Assembly (NCBI RefSeq): GCF_049999945.1
Contig: NZ_JBLYUB010000016.1
Span: 1-64,000 of the forward strand
Reading direction: 5' to 3'
DNA: 64,000 nt
Origin: Planosporangium spinosum
Lineage (GTDB): Bacteria > Actinomycetota > Actinomycetes > Mycobacteriales > Micromonosporaceae
The stretch's first letter is position 1. Each line of letters starts with the position of its first letter. Made by a program: the position numbers and the translations under genes. This document shows positions 1 through 6,664 of the stretch, one piece after another. The notes below the pieces were generated by a model, which saw nothing but the letters and a program-made list of their open reading frames with translations, did not search any database and was not told the origin of the DNA.

Positions 1-120
1 GTCGACCGCCGACGGGCAGAACAAAAGAGCGACCCGGAGATCCGCCGCTGTCTCAAGCGCTACACCGCGCGCCGACTGTTCCGGTTGATGGAAACCGCCG
101 CAGCGCTTGACAGGCCATAG
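1..120 (+). pseudogene. IS110-family transposase, 3' fragment
   Basis: The frame from position 1 to the TAG at 118-120 reads as 39 residues. They include EIRRCLKRYTARRLFRL, which resembles the conserved C-terminal tail of IS110-type transposases (an IRCLKR-y-AR pattern before the stop). Only this tail lies in the window, so the gene is either cut by the left edge or already truncated. An unrelated transposase fragment starts within a few bases of the stop, which suggests nested or decaying insertion sequences. The family call rests on recalled family motifs. Confidence 0.55.
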
Positions 121-126
121 AAGCGT

Positions 127-420
127 CAACCGGAGTGACACGACGCCGCCACGGTCTACCCCGCCGTCTTCGACGAGCTGATCCCGCAGGCGTGGCACCA
201 CGTCGCGCAGTACGCCAACAGTCCGACTGAGGCTGACCACGGCCGCCTCACACACCGACTGAGACCGTTGCGCGAGCTACGAACGGACCAGACCGCACAA
301 GTGATCATCGCCGTACATGCCTTCATGCGGAACGTGCGACGCGGCCACTACGAAGTCGCCGTCGACGCCCACCCGCCAAGCGGGTCGCCGCTGCGTTCGC
401 CGAACTCGCCCAAGCGATCT
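127..420 (+). pseudogene. IS6-family (DDE) transposase, 3' fragment
   Basis: The frame running through about 127-420 contains AWHHVAQYANSPTEADHGRL, then HRLRPLRELRTDQTAQVI, then FMRNVRRGHYEV. This is the C-terminal part of an IS6/IS240-type transposase: the catalytic Glu region is followed by the D-H-x-x-L-K-x-R-x-R-P-M pattern and the NLRRGHYEL tail. There is no start or N-terminal DNA-binding part. The piece begins directly after the IS110-type stop at 120, so it is a remnant. The frame stays open beyond 420 but loses family resemblance. Confidence 0.7.
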
Positions 421-552
421 GACCGCGGACCCAGCACGGTTTCCACACGTCCACCGGTCTCACCACGCAACGGCGCCTTCACGGCCAGGCGCGGCGGGCT
501 CCGCTGCTGCAGCGGTAGCGGTCGAGGCGCGGATTCGCTGACCGTCGCCGGA

Positions 553-873
553 TTAGGCGCCAGGCGCGCGGTAGTCGACGGTCTGCTTGACCGCTTGGTC
601 AACCTCTGCCGGGGTCAGCAGCACTACGGTCTTGGTGCTGGCTCCGCCGGCTGCGCCAATTGCGAGAGCGACTGCGGCGGCGGCCTTGTTGTCGGGCAGT
701 TCGCAGATCACGTACGTGTCAGGCTCACCGAATCCGAAGTCGAACGACTCGAGGCGCCCGCCGACACTTTCGGCCATCCTCCGGACCGCCTCGACTCGCC
801 CGCTGCCCCCGTCCTTGAGCAGTCCACGCAGCCCGTCGAGCGTGTAGGTTGCCTGGATCAGGAATCTGGGCAT
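553..873 (-). CDS. GYD domain-containing protein
   Basis: A 106-residue cytoplasmic protein beginning MPRFLIQATYTLDGLRGL, typical of the GYD family (small ferredoxin-like-fold proteins of unknown function). Only the second half of the longer open frame matches the family. The ATG at 873 has an excellent ribosome binding site (AAGGAGGTG, seven bases upstream), so this start is chosen. It sits alone between transposase debris and an oxidoreductase gene on the same strand. The family's biochemical role is unknown and no catalytic residues can be pointed out. Confidence 0.8.
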   Translation of the reverse strand: MPRFLIQATYTLDGLRGLLKDGGSGRVEAVRRMAESVGGRLESFDFGFGEPDTYVICELPDNKAAAAVALAIGAAGGASTKTVVLLTPAEVDQAVKQTVDYRAPGA

Positions 874-1039
874 CGAGATCACCTCCTTCAACCGAGCGTA
901 ACCGCCGGGGCGTGTCAGCCGAAACGGCCCAAGCTGCGGATACGCAGGCGTTGTGTCCGGACGGGCGTCGGGCAAGCGTCCGGCGCTCAGCAGGGCCGTC
1001 CAGCCGATCATGAACGACGGCATTCCGCCGACGGCCCGG

Positions 1040-1780
1040 TTACCGGGCCGTCTGGATCCAGTCCCGGTAGTGCGTGGGCGCCAGGTGTGCGTCCGGGCCG
1101 GCGATGAGCACGTCACCGGTGACGCCCGCGAACATGCCGGCCGTGTCGTCGGTGATGACGGTCCGGTGGTCCTGCCGTGCCGCCAGGGTGATCCGGCCGA
1201 GTTCGTCGAGAGCGAAGACATCCGGGCCGGCAACGGTGCGGATGCCGCGCAGCGGCGTGCCGGTGGCGACGTCGACGACCGCGGCGGCGACGTCCGCGGC
1301 GGCGATCGGCTGAAGGCGGGTGGCGGGCAGGCGAACCGTGGTGTCGTCGGCACTCCAGGACACGACCGCGTCCATGAACTCGAAGAACTGGGTGGCGCGC
1401 ACGATGGAGTACGGCGTGGGCCCCTGGCGGAGCAGGTCCTCCTGCAGGGCCTTGGCCCGGTAGTAGTCCAGGCGGGGCACCCGGTCCACGCCGACGATCG
1501 AGAGGATCACCTGGTGCCGGACACCGGCGTGCTCTCCCGCGGCCAACAGGTTGTTCATGGAGGTGCGGAAGAAGTCCAGGGAGGCCTCGTCGAACGTCGG
1601 CGAGTTCGCCACGTTGACCACGACGTCGGCGCCCTCCAGCGCCTGGTCCAGGCCCTTCCCCGTGATCAGGTCGACGCCGGTGGACGACGCCGCGGGGACG
1701 GCCCCGTGTCCGGCTGCGGTCAGCTTCTGGACCACCTGCGAGCCGATCAGTCCGGTACCGCCGATGACCGTGAGCCTCAT
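1040..1780 (-). CDS. NmrA-like NAD(P)-binding oxidoreductase (atypical SDR)
   Basis: A 246-residue protein with the N-terminal dinucleotide-binding signature VIGGTGLIGSQV (residues 4-15; G-x-x-G-x-x-G), a single Rossmann domain and no clear YxxxK catalytic pair. Near residue 110 it reads VPRLDYYRAKALQEDLLRQG, and near 124 PYSIVRATQFFEF, both typical of the NmrA/HSCARG or SDR_a5 group in actinomycetes. It probably binds NAD(P)H and acts as a reductase or redox sensor; the substrate cannot be inferred. The ATG at 1780 is preceded by AAGGCGGAA. It is separated from the GYD gene downstream by about 170 bp. Confidence 0.8.
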   Translation of the reverse strand: MRLTVIGGTGLIGSQVVQKLTAAGHGAVPAASSTGVDLITGKGLDQALEGADVVVNVANSPTFDEASLDFFRTSMNNLLAAGEHAGVRHQVILSIVGVDRVPRLDYYRAKALQEDLLRQGPTPYSIVRATQFFEFMDAVVSWSADDTTVRLPATRLQPIAAADVAAAVVDVATGTPLRGIRTVAGPDVFALDELGRITLAARQDHRTVITDDTAGMFAGVTGDVLIAGPDAHLAPTHYRDWIQTAR

Positions 1781-1846
1781 GGCTTCCGCCTTTCACGGCG
1801 CGCCGCGGGGCACGCCAGGGTCGGTGAACACGGTCATCGGACTCTC

Positions 1847-1897
1847 CCGCTCGGCGCCTCGTACCGCTCGGCGCCTCGTACCGCTCGGCGCCTCGTA
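1847..1897. repeat. Three tandem copies of a 17-bp repeat
   Basis: The 17-mer CCGCTCGGCGCCTCGTA occurs three times head to tail without mismatch at 1847-1863, 1864-1880 and 1881-1897. It lies 67-117 bp upstream of the NmrA-like gene's start, in its putative promoter region. It could be an operator array or a neutral minisatellite. Confidence 0.9.
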
Positions 1898-2162
1898 CGG
1901 GTCGATCCGTCGCCGTACCCGAAGACCAGTCCCCCAAACGCGCCGCCGGATGCGTGTCCCCTCGATGTCGGACGTGCGACCACGATCGACGGTCACGACC
2001 TGGCGCGCGGACGTTTCCAGGCCGACATACGCCACCCATGGCGCTCCGACTGATCTTCAACGGGGGACCGCACGAGCGGCCGTTCGCGACCCGAAATCGA
2101 GATCCAGAAACGAGAAACCGCAGGCCACAGTCCTGCGGTCAACGCCAGAGCCGGTAATCATG

Positions 2163-2198
2163 AAACCGTTGCCCTATCCCCTGAGCTACGAGGGTGAC
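2163..2198 (-). pseudogene. tRNA-like 5' half (degenerate, possible att-site remnant)
   Basis: On the minus strand, reading down from about 2198, the sequence contains CCTCGTAGCTCAGGGGATAG and then GGCAACGGTTT. That is the acceptor 5' strand, position 8-9 linker and D-arm of an actinobacterial tRNA, resembling tRNA-Arg. After the anticodon stem entry the match stops: no T-arm GGTTCGAATCC, no 3' acceptor strand. It is therefore half a tRNA gene. Half-tRNAs are often left where integrative elements recombined, which fits the transposase debris upstream, but no integrase is visible. Confidence 0.45.
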
Positions 2199-2477
2199 GT
2201 GCACCGGGGTACCTGCCAGCGACGATCAGCGTGGGTCAGGGACGGTCCCCACCGATCAGCGGCGACAGCGCCGACCGGCGGTCGCACGCGCGAAGATCAT
2301 CGATGTACCGGGATCGCTGGGCCGGCCGGTGGGAGTTGACCCCAGGGGCGGGCGACCAGCCGTGCGCAGCTGAGGGCGGCGACGAGCGCCGGGAGCGACA
2401 GCGGAACAGCACCGCAGATCGCTCCGCCGCAACACGGGCCGATCAGAACGAACAGCCGTTCCCCGGCGGAGATCACG

Positions 2478-2834
2478 TCACAGATGGTCGGCGGTGCCGG
2501 CCAGCGCGCACACCGCGACCAGGCGCAGCAGGTACGCCGGGGCGTGAGCCCAATCCACGCGGCCGGGGCCGGGCATCCGGTGTCCGGCGGCCATCGCCGT
2601 GGCGTGCACCTGCCGGGCGTGCTCGGCCAGCGCCCGCGCGGAGGTGACCTCGTCACCGAGTGCGTCGCGTACCGCCGCCGCGTGCTGGTCGATCGTCGCC
2701 ATCAGTCCGGGGTCGCGGATGGCGGCCACCAGCCCGTCGACGCCCACCCAGCCCATCAGGGCGTCCAGGCACGCGCGTGCGACCTCCTCGACCACCATCG
2801 TGCTCGTCGTGTTGCCGTACTCACCGCTCGTCAT
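2478..2834 (-). CDS. DUF6401-like small protein
   Basis: A 118-residue soluble protein. Its pattern LVAAIRDPGLMATIDQHAAA (residues 35-54), then GRVDWAHAPAYLLRLVAVCA near the C-terminus, resembles DUF6401, a family of small actinomycete proteins annotated with natural-product or mobile contexts but without known function. The ATG at 2834 is chosen because family similarity begins shortly after it; an in-frame ATG 10 codons upstream is also possible and neither has a strong ribosome binding site. No membrane segment or metal motif is seen. It lies within the decayed accessory stretch. Confidence 0.5.
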   Translation of the reverse strand: MTSGEYGNTTSTMVVEEVARACLDALMGWVGVDGLVAAIRDPGLMATIDQHAAAVRDALGDEVTSARALAEHARQVHATAMAAGHRMPGPGRVDWAHAPAYLLRLVAVCALAGTADHL

Positions 2835-2984
2835 GCCCCAGAGGCTATTGAGCAACAAGGGCATATGGCGGCTTGGAAACCGATCCGCACCCACCTGCCA
2901 CCTGAACGCACACCATCGGCGTGGGGCGCCCTGACCTGCGCTGGTCGCCGACGGCATCAGTGTCGCAACCAACGAGTTGGTCTG

Positions 2985-3085
2985 GCGTCTGGGCCGGGGA
3001 GCGGGTGCGCCTGGAAAAGGAGCCCGTCACCGAGGAGAAGACCGTTGGCGGTGAGGTCCGCAAGGAGCACATTGTCGAGGAATAG
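2985..3085 (+). pseudogene. DUF2382 (YsnF/AvaK-like) stress protein, 3' fragment
   Basis: Between about 2985 and the TAG at 3083-3085 the plus strand reads GERVRLEKEPVTEEKT, then VRKEHIVEE. This is the unmistakable C-terminal end of a DUF2382 domain, found in general-stress proteins that often carry a PRC-barrel as well. Upstream in the same frame the resemblance vanishes within ten residues, with no start codon and no PRC-barrel. It is an orphaned gene tail. Confidence 0.7.
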
Positions 3086-3792
3086 GTGCCCGAGCAGAGC
3101 CGGAACAGGCGGCCCTGACGCCCGCAACCCCCGCATGCGGCGGTCCACGAGAAGTGATCTCGTAGACCGCCGCATGATCTTGCTGTGGCGACGGCCTGCG
3201 ACCACCGTGCGCCTACCCGACGGATTCACCGCCCGGCTCAGCACTGCCACCCCCACCGGCACGCAGTCCCGCACCGGCTCGTCACGGGGATGCACTCGCC
3301 TTCCCCGCCGCCGCTGACCGGGTCGGATCAGCCGCCCTGCGGGATGATGCACTCCGCACAGCCGCGTGCGAGACCGACCGGCGAGTAGCCGAAGGACCAC
3401 ACAGGACCGTTTGCCGCGAAATCGGACGGGTATGGCGGCTCACATTCCGGTTCAGCCTCTGGACGCCGATCCGGTTGCCCCGCCCTGAGCGGCTGGCAAC
3501 GATGTTCGCCACACTCGCGGGACACACCCGCTGGACTGTGTTCGACGCACCCCGCGACCGCACATGGGCGGGGTGAAGGCGATGGCCACCATCGACGACA
3601 GGTCACACCCGCTTTCTCGTGGAACTTCCGGACGTCAGCATCGAGCGACTGGTCAAGGAGTCCGAATGAGACACCGTGTGAGACATACCTCAAGCTCGCC
3701 GGTTGCCATGCAACACCGGCGGAGTACAGCGCCTTGGCGAAGTGACAGGACATCATCCCGGCCATCTCCGGCACTCACGTCGAGGTTGCCGC
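3086..3792. other. Non-coding stretch with decayed coding traces
   Basis: Besides the inverted repeat at 3134-3176 this 700-bp stretch holds no gene I can support. One plus-strand frame ending at a TGA near 3576 (GHTRWTVFDAPRDRTWAG at its end) and another ending near 3660 (HTRFLVELPDVSIERL) look protein-like over short distances. They sit in different frames without starts, so they are probably remains of one or two broken genes. Confidence 0.4.
3134..3176. repeat. Inverted repeat with 19-bp arms
   Basis: The arms CATGCGGCGGTCCACGAGA (3134-3152) and TCTCGTAGACCGCCGCATG (3158-3176) pair over 19 bp with one mismatch, around a five-base loop AGTGA. No T-run follows, so it is not a classical terminator. 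It may be the end of a small mobile element or a structured remnant. Confidence 0.85.
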
Positions 3793-4488
3793 ATGAGAGA
3801 ATCGAGGGATGAACGGTATGCCGCCATTGTTGTGGCGGCCATCGCGCTGGTAGCAATCGTCGGCTTCTGGGCCGTTTCCTCTTCGATCACCAAACCGGAC
3901 GCCGCGTCGGCCTCGCATCCGGCAATCGCCGAGGTGGCGGGGCTCGCGACAGCCGACCCCGGGGCGTCCCGCCTGCACATCCTCCCTGTACCCCGCGGCC
4001 CGTCGCCCGGTTCGACACTGTCCGCGCAGTACCCGCCGGCCTCACCTTCGCCAGGCACCCACGCGCCGGTCGCGGACCTCAGTCAGTCCCAGATGGACAA
4101 CGCCGTTGCGATAGTCGAGGTTGGCCGGCAGATGAAGCTGCCACGTCAGGCGTTCGTGGTGGCCATCGCCACCGCGCTACAGGAAAGCGACCTGCATATC
4201 CTCGCCAATCCGGCCGTTCCGGCGTCGATGGGGCGTCCCCACCAGGGCGTGGATAACGACCACGATTCTGTTGGCCTATTCCAGCAGCGGCCGAACTGGG
4301 GACGCGTCGACCAGCGGATGGATCCGCGGGAATCCGCCCGGCTGTTCTACACCGCACTGATCGAGGTTCCCGACTGGGAGCAGATGGCCGTCACCGTCGC
4401 CGCGCAGACCATTCAGATGTCGGCGTTCCCGGAGGCGTACGGCAAACACCAGTCACGTGCCGAGCGGATCGTTGACGCCATTCTCTAG
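3793..4488 (+). CDS. Membrane-anchored lysozyme/transglycosylase-like protein
   Basis: A 231-residue protein with a short cytoplasmic start, one membrane segment (about residues 9-31), a Ser/Pro/Ala-rich linker to about residue 95 and an extracellular domain. The domain reads AIVEVGRQMKLPRQAFVVAI, then TALQESDLHILANP, then DSVGLFQQRPNWG. Actinomycete proteins with this domain have a lysozyme-like (transglycosylase-type) appearance; the Glu in ALQES is the likely catalytic acid, and GLFQQR matches the G-x-x-Q motif of that fold. Such proteins often accompany conjugative or secretion loci, but none is visible here. The ATG at 3793 directly precedes the charged N-terminus; the longer frame from 3703 is not expected to be coding. 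Confidence 0.65.
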   Translation: MRESRDERYAAIVVAAIALVAIVGFWAVSSSITKPDAASASHPAIAEVAGLATADPGASRLHILPVPRGPSPGSTLSAQYPPASPSPGTHAPVADLSQSQMDNAVAIVEVGRQMKLPRQAFVVAIATALQESDLHILANPAVPASMGRPHQGVDNDHDSVGLFQQRPNWGRVDQRMDPRESARLFYTALIEVPDWEQMAVTVAAQTIQMSAFPEAYGKHQSRAERIVDAIL

Positions 4489-4791
4489 TCGGCGCGTACC
4501 CGGGCGGGATTGTCAGGCAGGGTACGCGAGGCACCGAGCAACGTGACGGAAGTTATGTCCGTAACTCGCGCAGATTGAGCCACCTACCGACGTGAAGGCG
4601 TCGTCGAGTATGCATTGAGTTACCACGCACCCGACACCAGCAACGAGGCCATGGCCAGTGCGCGCCAGGGACGCTCGCCGTCGATCAGCAGCAGCGGCCA
4701 CCGCTGATCGCACCCCGCTCAGAGCGCCCGACGTGATCGGACTCGGTGATCACGGGCACGCGAGCGGGGTGCCCTCTGACGGTGAAGGCGC
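4489..4791. other. Intergenic region between convergent genes
   Basis: About 300 bp without a convincing frame. A small imperfect palindrome (AGTTA-TGTCCG-TAACT) lies near 4552-4567. Nothing else is recognised before the terminator hairpin. Confidence 0.5.
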
Positions 4792-4827
4792 GAGGGCGGC
4801 CGGCAAACCTGCTCGCCGGCCGCCCTC
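4792..4827 (-). terminator. Terminator hairpin downstream of GH64 gene
   Basis: GAGGGCGGCCGGC (4792-4804) pairs perfectly over 13 bp with GCCGGCCGCCCTC (4815-4827) around a ten-base loop. It lies 19 bp beyond the stop codon of the minus-strand glucanase gene. Confidence 0.75.
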
Positions 4828-4845
4828 TCCGCTGGCTGGGCCTGG

Positions 4846-6456
4846 TCAGCCCTGGTGCCACTTCTGGTTGGCGGTGCCGGCGCAGTCCCACAGTTGGAGC
4901 CTGGCGCCGTCGTTGCCGTTCCAGTCCTTGATGTCGACGCACTTGTTGGCCTGCGGGTTCACCAGGTCACCGGCCGCGGTGAACACGAACTGCTGGGCCG
5001 GATTGCCGCTGCACGTGGCGATCTGGATGGCCGCGCCGTTGGCGGTCGAGCCCCAGGCCACGTCCATGCACTGGTTGTTCTGCGTCTTGACCGCACCGCC
5101 GGTGAACGTCCAGGACTGGGCGTTCGAGCCGTTGCAGGTGTACATCTGCAACTGGGCACCGTCGACGAAGTTGGCGCCCGGCACGTCGATGCACTTGCCG
5201 TTCCAGTTGCTGATCAGCCTGGTCCCGCCAGTCGGCGGAGGCGGGGTCGTGCCGCCGCCACCGCCGGTGAAGGCGTTGAGGGTGATCCCGGCCGAGCGCG
5301 GGTCACCGTCGTGGACCAGCGACTCGAAGTTGCCGACGTCGTCGAAGGCGAAGGCGTACGCCTTACCGTCGGCCATGTTCGCGTGGATGATCTTCGCGTA
5401 CTGGTTGGTGGGGTTGTTCCGGTAGAAGTCGGCCGCGTTGGTGCTCGGCTGGGTGTCGATCGTGCCGAGCGTGCCGCGGTTGAGCGCGGCGCACAGCGTG
5501 CGGGCGATCGGACCGACGACCTGGTCGTTCGGCGCGCCCAGGTTGCCGTCGCAGCCCCAGACGTTGGCCGAGGTCGGCTTGTTGAACGAGGCGACCTGCT
5601 GCCCGGCGGCGTTGGTGAAGTTCATGACGTTGCCCGAGGTCCGGCCGAAGTACTTGATGTTGGGCTGGTCGCCGAACGGGACGACGGTCAGGGTCTTGCT
5701 CGTGTAGGCGCTCCACGCCGAGTTGATGTACGAGTCGAGGTAGGTGGTGCTGAGCTGCCCGGCGTCGGCGGCCTTACCGGGGGCCAACACGCGCAGCACC
5801 GTGCCGTCGGAGCGGGTGTAGACGGCGCCGGCCCAGCCCGGCTGCGCCTTGATGCCGTTGATCACATTGTCGCGGCCGTTGGCGACCAGCGTGCCGGTCG
5901 ACTTCGTGGCGCCGGCGCCGTTGGTCACGCTCACCGTGTGCGGCACCGCGAACATGTCGACCTGGGAGCTGTTGAGCCACAGGCCGGCGTCGTTGTAGGT
6001 GAACTCGCTCCAGTCGAACAGGATGTCGCGGTTGGAGTCGCCGGCGGCCCACGGCGCCGGCTGGACGAGGCCGTCGGGGGTGAGGAAGAAGTTCAGCTTC
6101 CGACCCAGGGAGAAGTAGACCCGGCCGGACATGCCGCGCGGCACCTGGATCGTCGTACTGCCGCCGTTGCCGGCACCCGCGATCGCCACGTCGGGGGCCG
6201 GGGTCGGCGGGTTGCCGCCCGCCGGCCACGGGGTGAAGGTGCCGCCCGCGTTCGCGTAACCGAGCCGCCCGGTGTTCAGGTTGACGCCGATCACGTACAG
6301 GTAGACCGCGTCCCCGCGACCGGTGTTGTTGGTGACCGTGACCGGCAACAGGTTGGGGCCGACGGCCGCCGTGGCGGGCGTCACCGCGGCCCAGACGCCG
6401 GCGGCGACCACGCCGGCCGCGGCGACCGCTGTTAACAACTTTCTTCGGATATGCAC
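4846..6456 (-). CDS. Secreted GH64 beta-1,3-glucanase with ricin-type lectin domain
   Basis: A 536-residue precursor. Residues 1-31 form a signal peptide (RRK, hydrophobic core, ATPATAA). Residues about 32-390 match family GH64, the laminaripentaose-producing endo-beta-1,3-glucanases. The segment DWSEFTYNDAG followed by SSQVDMF carries the Glu and Asp expected for catalysis. After a GGGGGTTPPPP linker, residues 412-536 are a ricin-type trefoil (CBM13) with three QxW-like repeats (AQSWTF, AQQFVF, NQKWHQ). It should hydrolyse fungal cell-wall or laminarin beta-1,3-glucan outside the cell. The start is GTG at 6456, six bases after GAGGAG. Codon 8 is TTA, a codon rare in such genomes and often under bldA control in Streptomyces. 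A LacI-type palindrome lies about 120 bp upstream. Confidence 0.92.
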   Translation of the reverse strand: MHIRRKLLTAVAAAGVVAAGVWAAVTPATAAVGPNLLPVTVTNNTGRGDAVYLYVIGVNLNTGRLGYANAGGTFTPWPAGGNPPTPAPDVAIAGAGNGGSTTIQVPRGMSGRVYFSLGRKLNFFLTPDGLVQPAPWAAGDSNRDILFDWSEFTYNDAGLWLNSSQVDMFAVPHTVSVTNGAGATKSTGTLVANGRDNVINGIKAQPGWAGAVYTRSDGTVLRVLAPGKAADAGQLSTTYLDSYINSAWSAYTSKTLTVVPFGDQPNIKYFGRTSGNVMNFTNAAGQQVASFNKPTSANVWGCDGNLGAPNDQVVGPIARTLCAALNRGTLGTIDTQPSTNAADFYRNNPTNQYAKIIHANMADGKAYAFAFDDVGNFESLVHDGDPRSAGITLNAFTGGGGGTTPPPPTGGTRLISNWNGKCIDVPGANFVDGAQLQMYTCNGSNAQSWTFTGGAVKTQNNQCMDVAWGSTANGAAIQIATCSGNPAQQFVFTAAGDLVNPQANKCVDIKDWNGNDGARLQLWDCAGTANQKWHQG

Positions 6457-6571
6457 CGGCTACTCCTCGGTCACGTTGGTGGCACTGCTCGATAGCCCAT
6501 GCCGTACCGGATGGGCGTCGGCGGGCTGCTGTGGGTGTGCGCCACGCCCGCGGGGTCACCCCCCGGGACGG

Positions 6572-6589
6572 TGGGAGAGCGCTCTCACA
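6572..6589. promoter_or_regulatory. LacI/CebR-type operator palindrome upstream of GH64 gene
   Basis: TGGGAGAGCGCTCTCACA contains the perfect 12-bp palindrome GAGAGCGCTCTC (6575-6586). It resembles the CebR consensus TGGGAGCGCTCCCA of cellulose/glucan regulons in Streptomyces. It lies 116-133 bp upstream of the GH64 start, between that gene and the GH18 gene behind it. The assignment is by resemblance; no regulator gene is in the window. Confidence 0.6.
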
Positions 6590-6664
6590 GGATCGGATAA
6601 TGATCGTTCCGTGTCAATAAATCTCTGCCCCTGCCCGATCCTCGCCGGCACCGCTCAACCGGTT

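Larger units (their letters stand above)
1781..2477. other. Intergenic region without a recognisable gene
   Basis: About 700 bp with no frame that looks protein-coding. It holds a triplicated 17-bp repeat (1847-1897), a perfect 8-bp hairpin with a 7-base loop near 2118-2140 (ACCGCAGG/CCTGCGGT) and a tRNA-like half at 2163-2198. The remainder shows nothing recognisable and is probably decayed mobile DNA. Confidence 0.5.

Noticed and set aside
20..3800. A complete integrative element with integrase
   Set aside because: Only fragments (two transposase tails, tRNA half, DUF2382 tail) are found; no integrase, excisionase or replication gene is visible.
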